A model generated the notes under the pieces. That model had not been told where the DNA came from and did no database searches. It saw nothing but the letters and a program-made list of their open reading frames with translations. A DNA stretch of 64,000 bases, taken from contig CM050654.1 in NCBI GenBank assembly GCA_027574665.1, positions 39,417,222 to 39,481,221 on the forward strand, in the 5' to 3' direction. The position numbers and the translations under genes were made by a program. Of this stretch, positions 24,801 through 37,942 are shown in pieces; the first letter of the stretch is position 1, and each line of letters opens with the position of its first letter. This DNA is from Rhynochetos jubatus. Taxonomy: Eukaryota > Chordata > Aves > Eurypygiformes > Rhynochetidae.

Positions 24801-27800
24801 TTGAGCAGTGATTAAAGCCTATCAATATACTCTGTCAAATAGCTGCTGTATTTAAAACTACAGGTGGATACATCTTAGCAGTGGAGAATTGGCTAAGTAA
24901 ACTAATTATGATTATTTTTAGGCTAGATAAGAGGACTATAAATACAATACCTATAATATAATTAAACAACACAATGCATTTATAAGAAGGAAAAAGAAAA
25001 TAAAGAACAAATAACCCCTAGCAGAGTTTGTATTTTGCCTCATAAAACTATATAGTAACTATACTATAAGACTACTAAAGTGTAAATGTAAATACAAAAA
25101 GAAAGACAAAATGAAGTTTTTACTGCAGTCCAGCATTAGTGTGTTTTCACTTGACTTTTTTTTTTTTCCATGTGACCATGTGGTCATAATGGAATAATGA
25201 GTAGAAAGATGATGATTACCATCTTTCCGGTAACAGGTGACGGGTAATTCCTTCATAGGCCAAACTTTCTCTCAGTGGCAAATATCAGTCTTGTACTGTT
25301 GATTTAAGTCTTCAAGTTTGTTACTGACAGCTCTACAGGAAGGACTTTTAATGTGTTTTCATGTGGCATTAGAAGGAGTTCTTCTAAAGTTACCCATGGA
25401 GTGTAACTAACTGTTGAGGAGGGAATTAAAAAAAAAAAAAAAGAGAGAAAAATTATTTTGGAACTATTGGTTTTCCCTCTAAAAATGTGCATAAATCTCT
25501 TCCTAGATCCAGTGCTGAAGGTCATGCTTTGCACATACAATAACATACCCTGTCAACCCATCAACAGGCATGTTGCATACTCTAATGAAGTGCATTAGTT
25601 TAAGACTTCTTGTGCTGTGGTGGCAGATTATTTGCTTTGTTCTTCACACGTGAACTGTAAGTCTGTAAATCTGTAGTGATGGGGTCTCGAGGAAGATTCC
25701 TTTCAGAATTAAGACTACTACCTTAAGGGGTCATGTCTTTTGTTCACTTGTCTCTACTTTTGGATAAAAGGAGAGAAACTTATTTAAAAACAATCAAAAA
25801 CCCCAAGGAAACAAAACTGACTCCCCCAACTTTGCTTTGAATGGTCTCTCCAGTAATGAGTTAGGCACAGCCCTGCCTCTTGTTCTGTTATTTGTCACTT
25901 AGGAGACTTTAAACACAAGTGGACAGGTGGTTGAGAAGTAAAACTTGTTGCATTTCAGGTTTCTAGAGCCTGCTGCTACGACCCCTTACAGCAATGTGCG
26001 TTGCCTCTCTGCTGGAACGATGTTGAGTTAGATATGAAGCCAGCACTGTATTTGGGGCTGTTTACTTATTGAGCTCCAAAACATGAAATTTTGAAACTGT
26101 TCTTCGTGGAGTTTTTCTTGTGGGGGAGAGAGGAGTGGTACAACTAAAAGGAGAAGTGATTGTAGCCAAGTTTTAAAACTGGAGCCAAATTTCCAAAGAT
26201 CTTAACTTCAAGGGATATGACTTCAGGTGCTAGTTTATTTTAGAGATAGTGTCTGGTGACAGGCAAGATTCAGATCTGTAGTCACTCAGACTTCTAAATT
26301 TTGGAGTCAGGGCTCAGATTTGTCCTGGTAATCTAGACCGTTTTCCTTTTTTTCTTTTTGTTGCACATGCATAAAACTTCTAAATGTTTTACTAAGGCAC
26401 ATATGCATGCCATAAATACCTGCTGCAGACATTCCCTGCTGCCTGTAGACGCCAACATTAAGCTTACCAACCTATTACTCTGATCTAGTCCTCACGATCA
26501 CTGCTCAGATACATTTAATTAAAATGATAGACTAGAGTTCAACCAAAAAGCATCGAGTTAATTTCATTCCATAAGGGAAGAAACAAGATTAAAATCCATA
26601 AGGGTCTCCCCTCCTTTCCCTCTTTCTTCAGAATTACCATCAACAGAGAGATTATCTTAAGGGTTTCATGTAGCTGCATAAGCCAAAAGCGTGCCATGAA
26701 CACCTACCCTTGAATGGAATGCATCTATCAGTCAGTCAAACAAACAAAACTCCTTCTGAGCCTAATATCCTTAGTGTCATCGTTAATTATAATATGCAAT
26801 CGTAATCATTTTGGAGGTAGACATGGGGTTAATTTGGCCAAACAACTGCTGATCGCTAACAGTGGCCTGTTCAAGTGTATGAAAATGATCCCCTGTAGTT
26901 CTTACTTGTATGACAGAAGTAATATGTTGCATTTTTTTTTTTCCTGCAGGCTGTGTGCCAAGGTATTAGTTTTCCTTGTGATTCTGATTCACAATAACTG
27001 GATACTTTTAGCTCTTTTTTTACGAACAGGTGGATAGGAAATCGTTTTGGCATAAAATAAACAGGGAGAGGTGCTGCAATGGGCTGTCTCTGTGCTAAGG
27101 GCTTGCTGCCAGGTGTCATCTTCCCCCCCTCCTCTCATTTTCTTTTTATAGCAGGCTTTGAAACAATATGTGGGTTTCTTTTGTCAGAACAAAGAAGGGG
27201 TCTTTTGTGGCATTCAGCTGTGTCACTCTCCTACCTGTGCTGATACCATGCTGCTCCCTGGGAGCTTTGCTTCACTTGACAGTAGCCCAGTAAAACTGAT
27301 CTTGGTGAAGCTCCAGGAGTTGCAGAAGACATGGCAAAATCTTAAATCGGCTCTGCTTTTGTGTTTGAATGGCCATACGGCAGCTAGGGCCTGCTACAAT
27401 ATCTACGTGTATGCTAATGTACTTGCAAAATGGAGGGGGACGTTGACTGAAAAATAAAAAGCAATGGCTTTTCCTTACAGGGTGCAGTTTTAAGGCAACA
27501 GTTTTGAAATAATGAAACCTTAAAATATTTCTACCGTGCTTCAGTCTATAGACCTGCAGGATGCGTGCTAATTAAATTAACTGCGTGTCCATTGATTTCA
27601 TCCCCTTTAGTGATACTCCAGAATAAGTTGTTTGGATGTGAAGTTATAACAAAAATAAGTGGACCCATTTGGTTCCTTTCCCCTGACAAATTAATAAGTG
27701 GTGGCCAAAATGACTTTAATAAAACAGCTGATTCTTCAAATAGTTAGAGACTGAATATAATTAGGCATGTAGAACAGATTTTTTTTTTTTTTTTTTTTTT

Positions 27801-28854
27801 CCCTGTGTCTAAATGAAGGCTTTCCCAAATCCAAGCAATCAATCACACATTTTGTTTTTAACTATGGTGATTGAACTGGTTCCAAGTAACAGAAAGAAGA
27901 AGAAAAAAAGCTACCTGAAGGGATCGTATTCTTTCTTTCTCTTCTCTGTTTCAGGCTTATTGTCTGGGAGATGGGAAAGAGTAGATGCTGTATCTGAAAG
28001 AAATCTCGGGATAAAGCAAGGTGATAAAATGGTGAAAGGTGAAAAAAGATATATTTGGAGGATATTTCAATTTTAAAACTCTGTTGCCCATGTACTAGCT
28101 TCAAGGAAATATTCATGGACGTAAATGTCTAATTTTAATGAAAGAACTGATTCACTCAGAGGCAGTAGTAAGGTAACCTATTTTATAATAGCCAGAGCCA
28201 AGCATATGGTTATTTATCCCTACCAGTAGCAAGTGAAGCAGTTTCTGCTGGGACGCGGCTGGATAACACTGCTCTGGCTGCAAACCCTGCCCTGCTGGGC
28301 TCCCTGCCTTCCCATGGGTAGCGATGCCCTGGCACTGCTCCAATTTGTTCCTGTCGGTCCCAGCCTCCACCTCTTGTCTGAGATCCCTACCCAGTCAGCT
28401 GCTCTTGTCTCTTCTTCTGTTTGCTCCTTGTGGTCTCCTCAATGAAAAAAGTTCCCTAATTAATAGAGTTTTACCTTTGTTTGCTCTTTTCTCATACTAC
28501 TGTGTGAGCTCTGTTAATTTTCAGGACTATTGGGATTTATCTGAAGAAACACTACATGATGACAAAAACTTTTTATTTGTTTTTCCCATCTCCTCTGTTA
28601 GTGATTGGCTGGGGGGTTCGGAGACCTGCATCACAACCTGAAGCTGTCAGTTCATTGAAGTAGTGAGTAACTAATTTTGCAATATCTCTACTGCTCACCA
28701 TTATCATTGTGCTTACATAGTTCAACAGCAGCTAAGCATTGGTTTGATAGAGAAATACAGATGATCACTGTGATTATAGCTTTAAAAATGTTCTTTTAAA
28801 ATACAAATGCTTGGCCATACTTCAGGATGGAGACAAATATTTGATATTCGTGTT
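15822..28854. other. Long noncoding stretch
   Basis: About 13 kb of AT-rich, apparently unique sequence with scattered T/A runs. I see no RNA gene, no recognisable transposable element and no protein-like frame. The only items of note are the splice-flanked segment at 23801-23831 and a few isolated acceptor-like sites (19163, 20182, 26951). It is compatible with the interior of a large intron or a gene desert. Confidence 0.75.
27779..27800. repeat. Poly(T) tract, 22 nt
   Basis: Twenty-two T residues ending in CCCTG. The run could be an old oligo(A) tail on the minus strand, but no recognisable retroposed body is attached. Confidence 0.97.
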
Positions 28855-28905
28855 ACTAATGGTTAAACTGAGATACAGCTTGTCTTAAGTGGGTAAACCC
28901 AAGCA
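28855..28905 (-). repeat. Possible MIR fragment (weak)
   Basis: The stretch ATGGTTAAACTGAGATACAG followed by CTTGTCTTAAGTG loosely follows the MIR order CAGATGGGGAAACTGAGGCACAG ... GGTTAAGTGACTTG on the plus strand. The match is short and indels are needed, so it could be chance. Confidence 0.25.
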
Positions 28906-29766
28906 TGTTATACTGTAAGTAGAGCTCTCCAAGCTGAGTAGCAGCCCTGCTAGGTCTCTATTGCACCAGCCCATCCTGCTAGACTGACCAGACTTTCAGC
29001 CTTGCAGATGCTTCAGTTAACTTATCAATGACCCTGGGAGAGCTCTCAGAAGTTATTATGCTGCTGTGCTAAATTACACTTCAGATGAGAGGAAGTTTAT
29101 ACAGCTGTTTGTATTCAGATATGGAGAACCTTTTGTTGACTTGAGGTGGATTTTAGAGTGGGAAAACTTGAGCTCTAGGTTTTATTATATTTTAGCTACT
29201 TAGAAATAGGAAGTGAGACACATGTAGTTGAGTAGAAGCTACAGAATAAGAAGGTGCTCAGTATCTAGTTGATGCGGAAAACCTATCAAAACCATTATTG
29301 CTTGTCAACATTCTCCATTGCAACCTTTATTTCTGTTTAAAAGTCAGTCATTCCTCAACATCAAGTTTCCCTCTGTTCATTTTTATTCCTTTAAGCTACT
29401 GAGTGCAATGAACCTGGCGATGGACTGGTCTGAGAGCACTCTTATTGCCCTCAAAATTCCAATTCTGTTTGTACTTTATCTTTACCAAATCCCTTGATAG
29501 TGCGTAAAATGTTGTTCTGTTATGTTGTTACTAGATTGTGTCAAATCAGGAAAATAATTGGAAGCTACCATTCATCTCAGAATATTTTAATTTGTGGATT
29601 TCTGTATCTGTCTTAAATTATAAACTATTTCTTTCTTGAAACTAGAAAGGAATGGAGGACCTCATTAATTCTGTCTCTATATTGTACTTCAGCACTTCTA
29701 GAGATATTAGTTTGTTACTGAAACATGAATTTTAATTTTAGTACCATACTTGTACATTCCAGCCTT

Positions 29767-29784
29767 CCCCCCCCCCCCCCCCCC
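29767..29784. repeat. Poly(C) tract, 18 nt
   Basis: Eighteen uninterrupted C residues, flanked by CCTT and TTTCC. It is the longest C run in the window. Related runs occur at 14293-14306 (C14) and 58008-58018 (G11), with interrupted ones at 40650-40678 and 56934-56949. Confidence 0.97.
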
Positions 29785-32700
29785 TTTCCATATGTAATAC
29801 AATGCTTGTATCTTTTTCTTTGAAGGCTGGTCCATAATGATGATACGACCATGTGAATACTAATACCTCCATTTTGTATTCTATACAGCGAAGGCAACAT
29901 CATTTTTATTTTGTAAATATATACAAGAGTTTATTACTTTTATGAAATATGGAAGAATGCAAAGATGAGAAGTCTAGTAGTTTGGCAAGAAAGCCAAAAT
30001 TGAAACAATGCTTCAAAGACTTTTAAAATAAATCTTTATGTTGTTGTTGACAGAACTGTGGAGAAAGCTGAAGTAGTACCATTTAAAATGGATTTTCCAT
30101 TGAGAGGCAATTTCAGAAACACAATTACATTCATATTTGCCCAAACTTGTCATCCTATCTGAAGCCACCTAGATGCAGAGCAAGCTGAATCCTCTTGGGC
30201 TAAGTTAAAGCACCAGTGTCTACCCAAAGCTGAGGGATCTCTGGAATCCCTCTGGCATCTGAGGAAGCTTCCCACTCACACATAAGCCTAGGGAGAAGTG
30301 GGTGGCAGCTTAGGACTTTATTATGTATTCCATACTACAACTTATCCCAAATCCTTTGGGGTGGAAGAATTTCTTAATTTCTCCTTTTGACCACTTTGCT
30401 CCCCTAAACTTGGATACCTGGTTGCCTGAGCCCCAAAGCGTAAGCCACTGCCTGCCCGAGGAGTGAAAGCCATTAGTGCAAAAAACCTTAAGGCAAATTT
30501 TAACTTTTTTTTTTTTTTTTTTGCTTGTTTTTAATGATAGGTCATTTCTCCTTCATTTGGCTTGGACTCTTTTGTGTTCCCCTTTCTTGTAAATATTTGT
30601 GGGAAAACTAAGCTGGACATACTTGAGTTTTAACTTGAAAAGGAGGATGTACTTGGTTCTGTAGCTGTGTTCAGGTGATGTTGAATGCTCATCTAGGACA
30701 ACTCTTGTCCTATAATCCATCAAGTAGGACAGCAACTTGCACTTGTCAGGGCCCGAGTCTGCAACAAAGCAGGAGCAAGATAATTAAAATAATCAGTGTC
30801 ACTGGAAATGGGAAAAAGGCTGTGGAAATTGGGCAGGAGAAAGTACAGGAAGAAGAAGAGGGAGTTTCACTTGCAGTTCTAAGGATACGAGTTCCTATCC
30901 TTTCCTGCACCATCTGCATGAAGGTGACACGTTTGAAGAGAGTTTGCTCCTCCTGGGCCTGAAGTTGATGCTGGTGTCCTGGGAGGAGGAAGGAGCAGGG
31001 TAGTGAGGCTGACAGGAGCTGGGGGAGGGGGTTTATTCTGCCCTTCTCTTGCCCCTGGGAGGAGGAGATGCAGCACCCTCGTCTATCAGATTAATGGCTG
31101 CATGGGATGGGATGAGCACTTCAGAGATTTGATACGAGCCAGGCAGATTTTACCAATTTATGTTGCCAAGCTACATACCACAAATGTGTCTGTGAGCCCT
31201 GAGAAATAAATATGACTGCAGCTTTGTTTATAAGTGGCACAAAAACAACAAAGACAGTCAACCAGCTTTTATAAATTATAATTTTTAACTGAAAACATAA
31301 TATGAGGTCAAGACTGCTGCTCTGATTTCCAGGAATACTTTTTTTAAATGCACTGATTTTTACCTCCTCCTCCCTCATTCACTTTTTCCCATTTTCAAAT
31401 GTACAGAGTAGAAAGAAATGAGGAATAAGGAGTATGATCCTTGAAGAGTAGAAGATGATGTCACATTAACTAATGTGATATATTAGCTTTTTGAGCAAAT
31501 TTACATTTTTGTGAGGCAAAAGGTGCAGAGCATTTTAGCTTCTGTTGATGTATTTTGGGACTTCAGATGGAGATGTGTTTGTGAGCAGCCAAAATGGCCT
31601 TTGCAACACATGGAGGAAGGCAGATTTTAAATTAGGTGTTTAAATGAAAGAAAATCCTAATAACAATTCTGCTACCACTGTAAAATTATTGAAAATCAAA
31701 AGTGTAGTGCTTGCATTTATGACATTGGTAGTACATGGAGGAATCTGTCTGAACTTTTACCAATTAATCTCAACTGTTTATTTAAATTGAACAATATTTG
31801 CTTTTGTTGTTTATCATGCAGATGTCCTCCCTGAGATTTTTTTTTTTAAGCTTTTAAGGCTTTTATTGCCACCTAATCCCTTTAAATGTACTGTATATCA
31901 CATTTATGAAATGTATTGGTACCAGAAAGAAGCAGACGACTTTGTTTTTAAACAAAGACCCTGGGATAAGGGGCAATGTTTTCCCCTCACAGGTGATGGA
32001 GTACGTACAAAGAATGCAGCGGATAATGGCAGTCCTGTCCTCTGAACAGATGGTGATGGTCCTGTTGCTAGGATAAGGCCTGAAGAATTTAGTTTTTAAT
32101 TCCACATTATTTGCCTCAGTGCCATGAATATCCCTAGGTTTCCTCAGGCAAAAATACAACAAATACACAGAAAGAGAAAGAGAAGTGACATGCGGATAGA
32201 AAAGGAGACGGTGCACGGGAAAGGACTGGAGCCAGGTCAATAGAAGCTTTTGGGAAAATGTCTGCTCAGCTGTCTGCAATCACCTGGGTTTGAAAGGCAG
32301 GCAGGAAGGAAGATTGGTTTGGCATGAGAACGAGGCCTTTGATGCTTTAGATACCACAGAGAAAAATACGCATTTCTTCCCATTAGAAGTCTGTTGACTT
32401 TCCTAATTAAGATAAACATGTTTCTGAAGAAGTTAGCTCTCACAGTACTACATTTGGAAAAACAACCATGCTTTTAAAATATATACACAGACGAGGACGT
32501 GTGCCAAGAACTAGTGCTGGTGTGGTCTTACAAATCACTTTACAGGAATATTTTTAAATCATTGCCTTATTTAAAAGTGAGCGAATTTCATTCCCTCCAG
32601 TCAATTAAATATCTAATTTCAACTCAAGTAGATAATAACCAAAGTATTTTTATATAAATGAATGAACAGTTAGAAAACTGTTAAACACACAGCCCTCAAG

Positions 32701-33101
32701 CATGAAAAATATATTCGTTTAACTGTTTTATTCTTTTATCGCTAATATACTACAGAGATTTTGCACTTACATCATTTTGGTTTGTGGCACTGGGGGAAAG
32801 AAATCTTATTTCAAAAAGATTAATTCAGATTTGAAATTCTCCAGGATCCCTCTGCCACCTAAATTATTCCAGCAACCATGTTATGTATGTCGTGGTCAGT
32901 GCTGATAGACAGTTGCAATTTTTTCCCACATTGTCTGTTTTGCAGAAGAAACCTGTGTAAACTTCTAGTGACCCAGTCGCCATACCAAGGCACATGTAAA
33001 ATGTCAAAAACCATGTCCAATTCATAAAATGACACAGTAGCTGTACAGCGGTGCAAAGCCTGAAATTTGGGGGATTAATGGTAATATTCGATTCTTCCTA
33101 G

Positions 33102-33185
33102 GTGCCTGCACAAAGCCAGACCCTACCAAACAATTTAAAGGAGTCCCTGTATTGCTTACTCCTGCTGTTGGATGCTTTGTGATTG
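33102..33185 (+). other. Candidate symmetric exon, 84 nt
   Basis: The segment is bounded by an acceptor-like TATTCGATTCTTCCTAG (ending 33101) and a strong donor-like GTGAGT at 33186. Its length is a multiple of three. One frame is fully open: two bases, 27 codons (beginning A-C-T-K-P-D-P-T and ending G-C-F-V-I), then one base. A symmetric phase-1-like structure is what a cassette exon would show. The other two frames contain stops. No protein family is recognised, no partner exons are visible, and chance pairs of splice motifs are common in 64 kb. Confidence 0.2.
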
Positions 33186-33412
33186 GTGAGTGCCTCGCTC
33201 AGATTGTTGATTCCACCTCCATAGCAGTTATGCTAACTGGGATGTGATCCATGCCATCCATGTTGTGATATATCACATAACAATGTAGTGAAAAAGAACC
33301 CACATGATGTAAACATCTCGGTTTTGGTGCCTGAAAATAGGTTGAGAAAAATCTGGGGGAGTGTATACGGGACAGAAAACATACTATGTGCCAAAATACA
33401 CCATACACGTTA

Positions 33413-33450
33413 TTTATATGTGTATGTGTGTGTTATATGTATGTATAATT
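33413..33450. repeat. TATG/TG microsatellite
   Basis: Interrupted TATATGTGTATGTGTGTGTT followed by ATATGTATGTATAATT. It is a short TG/TATG repeat. Confidence 0.75.
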
Positions 33451-35337
33451 TATGCCTTTATCCTTAAAAATCAACAAAACTTAATGTTATGAACAACAAT
33501 AAGAGAGTTCTGATTCAGTAAGAGTTTCAAAATTTGCTCATTTGGAACAGACACTGTTGCAGGTCTCCATACAGTTGCTGCTTTTATTATGTGTTCAAAA
33601 CCTTCATAAGTAATATAAATGGATCAGAATTTATTGATATTCAGCTGTTTGAGCACCATATCATCTTGGAACCTCATAATCCCCAAACAGGCAAGCAAAC
33701 GCATTTTCCCCTGTTATTAATCTATTCTTCTCTTTCCTGTAGCCCCTAGCACTCCTTCACTTTTCACCTCAATCTCTCTGGTGAGATTGGTGATCACTTC
33801 ATAGCTTTTTCTTCTCTCACCATCTTCAGTATCTTGAAAAAACCCCAATCATCTGTGTTGCTCGCTTTCTTAGTGCCTATAGGTGTTACCTGGTTGTTGC
33901 CAGTCCTCATTCTTCTAGGGTACGGTCGCTTGTTCTGCCACATTCAGAGAATTAATAGACTTTTGCTTAACATTAGGTGTCCATAAGAGATGTCCCAGAT
34001 GCAGATAGTGTCTAGCTATCTGGGGGACATAGCTCTGAAAGTCTGATGCCTTAGTGAGGCTGCTGAGTAGATGTACTCTTCAATGTATTGTACAAAATGA
34101 TGAGGTGAATTTGGTTCACAGACATTAATGTGCAAATAAATAAGAAATCATACCTCTGAAACTTGATCAGAGATGAAAGAAACCATTTCCTTCAGAGAGC
34201 TAGAGAAGTGGTTTCCCATGCCATGTGCTTTATGATACACACAGAAGCCTTTGTGGCTCATGTTGTTTATCCTTCATATTGTAAGAAGGAGTCAGACACA
34301 TGCCTTAAAATGAGATAATGTGTCACTTCTGACATTTCTCTTTTTCTAAAGTTTGTGTTCTTTCTTTTAAAGACTGGCTGTTCTTTTAGAAGCTTGTTAT
34401 GAAGGAAGATGTGTATGCCATTCTTCTTAATTCCTGGTTCATAAAGTACCATAAACTGCTATGGTTTTAAATTATCAGAATGGAATCCAAATAGGAAAAT
34501 ACTTTATTTCTTAAACTTACCAAGATTTGATATGAATTTCCTTAAAAATATGCTGAATTTTCTTTGCCTTCTAATCTTAGACCATTTTATTCATACAAAA
34601 GCAAAAGGTGCCAGTGGCACAGCTACCTCATGTAATGAAACACATAGATTTCTCTTCTACTTATTTTATTTCTCACATTCATCATTCATATTTAATGCCA
34701 CAGGCATTTGACTTCTTAATTCCCTATATTGAATTGAAGAGGCATGCACAGCATGCACTCCAATTTAATGACTTGTAATTCTTCTTCATTGATGACATAC
34801 TTTTTCACCTGAAAAAATTGTGGTGCAAAACTTCCTCTCACATCTGTGATGTAGTCAGTATCCGTAACAAGGTGGTGATGGCTGAAGAGCTGAATGCCAG
34901 AAGAGCTGAAGGTGTAACGTGATAACCTTAAATGACTCTTGGTTCGACTTATCCCCTATAGGCTCTAGAAAATGTCTCTTTTCTTTATTATTCTCCTTTT
35001 ATGAGCCAAATTTTAAGTAATGTATAATTCTCTTAGCCCTAGATAATTAGTGTTAATCTACTGAATAGTCTTGGCAATAATATTTTTCAACAAAAAGATA
35101 GACTTCAGCAGGACTAACAGATCATATGAATGTCAAATTACAATATCTGACATCAGTATTTTGAAATAAGATATGATGGGCTAAGCATTACCCTGGACTT
35201 ACTTATTTACAAATATCTCATAGGAGTGTCACAGTTAGGGTTTGTTATTTGCAAAAGCTTAAGATTTGGGAATAAAATATTCCGTAGAACTGCGAAGCAT
35301 TATGGCCATTATAAAAACATTGCACCTTTCCAGGTTT

Positions 35338-35461
35338 TCAAAGCACTTTAGAAACATTTACCAACCCTCATAGCCTTGAAGCTTGGGTAATCTTATCTTT
35401 TATTGATTTCCCAAATGGGTAGACTGAGACATTGAAGAGTTATGGTTTGTTAACTGTGAAC
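35338..35461 (-). mobile_element. MIR-like SINE remnant
   Basis: The plus strand carries, in order, CAAAGCACTTTAGAAACATTT, CAACCCTCATAGCCTTGAAG, a short TCTTATCTTTTATTG stretch, and CCCAAATGGGTAGACTGAGACA followed by GAAGAGTTATGG. This parallels the reverse complement of the conserved MIR/CORE-SINE body (CTTTACAAACATT, CCTCACAACACCC, TATCCCCATTTTACAGATGAG, AAACTGAGGCACAGAGAGGTTAAG). Such copies are very old and shared among amniotes. The tRNA-derived promoter end is not recognisable, so this is a body fragment with no activity. Confidence 0.6.
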
Positions 35462-36379
35462 ACTCCTGATGGCCAAACACAACGTCTGCAAGAAAACAAG
35501 CATTGACACTGAATTTCCCCTCTAACTATCACAGCAAAACCTTCTGGAGAGTTTATCTCCAACGCTTTCAGGAAAGCAGAGGAAAAGAGCACAAAGAGAT
35601 GAAGTTTCCCAGTTATTCAAGGAAAGCATGCCTGAATGAAGCCAAGAGAATGTGGAGGTGTGTTACAGCTACAGAGTAAAGGAAGAATATATTTTCATTC
35701 AGAAGTTGCTCAAGGAATGTGTCCTACATGAAGATGGGTGGAGTTTGGATGGAAGGGGAGATTTTCAGAAGAGGAGGGCTAGAGAGGGGAACAGGTCCAG
35801 TTTAGGTCTCTGTGTAGGCTTCAGACTAGGTGCTACCTTATAAAAGTTGTGAAGGGTGAATGTAGAGCATTTTGAACAGTGTTAAAATTTCAGTCTTAGC
35901 AGTGCATTTACCAACGTGCTCTTTCTCTTCTGTTATGAGATCCTGTGATACCCTTTACAGCCTAGCAGTGCCCTCTCTGTATGTGGCTTCTCTGTGTCCA
36001 TGACTCCACAACATTAAAACCAAAGCTGTCCTGCTGTGAAAAGGCTTTATTTGTTGTCGGGCATGTGGTAAGGAGGAGGAGAGGTGGAGGTTATCCCCAG
36101 GTACTGGTCATTTCAAATGTAACATCAATTTCTCAGGAGACTCTAAGAGGTGAAATAAGTTATACTTGAATGAGTGCAATGATCATGAAAACATGAGAAC
36201 TATTCTGTTGATGAATAGTGATTTATTCTTAGTCTTTGTGATATGCTTGAAGTTTTCCTTTGGAATAGAGCCTAAAGCATTAAAAAAAAAAATCCAAAAA
36301 CAAAAAACCAAAACCAAAGGGCACTCATTTAAAAATACCTTCAAACTTTTCAACATAGAAATACAAAACTTATGTCTGG

Positions 36380-36580
36380 GAGAGATTGCAGAGGTGATCT
36401 AGGTCCAACTCCTTTCCCAAGGCAGGAGCAGCTCTACCTAAAATACACTTCAGTTGTCAGGTGTTTTCCCTTGGAAGTTCAGTTGTTGTAACTTTCCAAT
36501 AGGTGTCTCTTTCCACACCCCCTGTGATGATCTTAACGTATTTAGTGTTCTGATTTCTCTTTAGTAGTTAGAAATGTCTC
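36380..36580 (-). mobile_element. Old CR1 LINE fragment
   Basis: The plus strand reads GAGAGATTGCAGAGGTGATC, TAGGTCCAACTCCTTTCCCAA, GGCAGGAGCAGCTCTACCTAAA, TGTCAGGTGTTTTCC and later TTTAGTAGTTAGAAATG. This matches the layout of an avian CR1 3' region in reverse complement (the AGGTCATCTAGTCCAACCCC, GCAGG, GACAGGTGTTTG and CAGTTAGAAAG blocks). The centre (about 36470-36530) is poorly matched. The element is 5' truncated and has no coding potential. The boundaries are approximate. Confidence 0.62.
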
Positions 36581-37942
36581 AGAAAGTGGTTGTTAATAAA
36601 TCATTAAAGATTTGCATCTCATTTAGTTTTGTTGCTGCTCTGCTACTCTGTATTTTCAACCATAGTACAAAGTCATTCTGAAAAACTGAAGAGGAATTTT
36701 TTACAATGGAGTCAAATACAAATGATGAAGGCAAACCTACAGATTTTTTTTTTTCTTTAGCCGTAATACTCTTTATTATTCAAACTATTTGCTTAGATGA
36801 AAGATTTCTTAGACTGATCTTGTTTTATCTGGCATCTGTGAAGAAAGAATAATCATGTATGCAGAGGTTTACAAACTGCACATCTTGACAAGAACGTGGA
36901 GTCACTTCACAAATAGGGCTTTCCTGGGAATAGGAAGGTTGAATATAATGCTTGATAACTCCAGATATTTTCAGTAGCACCAAAGGAGGAATGGGAAGTG
37001 ATGAAAAAACTTATGAAAGGTAAACGGACTATAATTCATACTAAATATCTCCCCTTGTGCAGAAGCTCTTTTTAAATTACTCAGATAAATGAGCTCATTT
37101 ATGGAATATTTTGTACTGCATGAACTTATATGGGCACCTGTCATGTATATATATTTTTAATACTGAACTCATATAGATGGCTTAAAGTCCCCCTTGCCCT
37201 TTAGTAAATTTAAATCTCCCACAAAGCTGCTGTACAGTAGTCATAAAGAAACATTTATGGTTCAACATAATTTCCCTTCATTTCTTTTTCTCTTTCTTTA
37301 AAAAAAAAAAAAAGGCAGTTTAAAAGTAATAAAGCACTTCCTTCTGTAAATCTTTGATCTCTTTTCTTCCTAAGGGAAGATTAATTTGTAAATATGCTAA
37401 TGGATTTGTATAATATGAAACCTTCATACGAAAAACTACATTACTTCATATGAATGAACACATCTATCTTATTCAATTTATAAACTAATGGCTGAGAGCA
37501 TCAACACTGCGTTCTGCTTGGTCTCATGTCCAAAATCACTGCTTGCATTTCTAAGACAACATAGAATTTTACAAGAAAATGCATCAAATTGGACTAATTG
37601 TGTCACCTTTGACTTTTTTTTTTTTTTTTTTCTTTAATTTCAGTAGAGAGATTTGCGGTTGTTCCAGCTTAAATGAACACCCTGCTCTGGAGAAACCCAA
37701 TGGGATGGGAGTTGCACTATGTGGATGTAAGGCACCCAGCCACATGCCCTCCTAACAAAACCTGTTGGTATCCAGCAAAGTGCTGAGCGTGCCAGCTCAG
37801 TGATGGCTCATGAGGACACCCCCAGAAGCTGCTGTGATACTGAAGTGTTCATCCAGGTTGCTTACAGGAGCCAAGAAATAGATGATAGCCAGAACCTCGC
37901 TATGGGATGGTGATGTTGCTGCTTTTTTTTTTTCCAGCTAGA

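Larger units (their letters stand above)
28906..35337. other. Noncoding stretch
   Basis: AT-rich unique sequence containing the C18 run at 29767, a T17 run near 30507 and the candidate exon at 33102. A 138-codon minus-strand frame at 31863-32279 is the longest in the window but shows no domain, signal peptide or membrane pattern. Confidence 0.75.

Noticed and set aside
26951-26964. TTTTTTCCTGCAG acceptor and CAAG/GTATTA donor
   Set aside because: The donor is weak, and the acceptor is made mainly by a T12 run.
27590-27660. CCATTGATTTCATC ... GATACTCCAGAAT, resembling an old amniote repeat
   Set aside because: Too diverged and too short to assign.
31863-32279. 138-codon minus-strand open frame
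   Set aside because: Longest in the window, but it has no recognisable domain, signal peptide or flanking splice logic. Frames of this length are expected occasionally in 64 kb.
33306-33345. TGTAAACATC, resembling the miR-30 seed region
   Set aside because: The match ends after ten bases and no complementary arm with GATGTTTGC follows.
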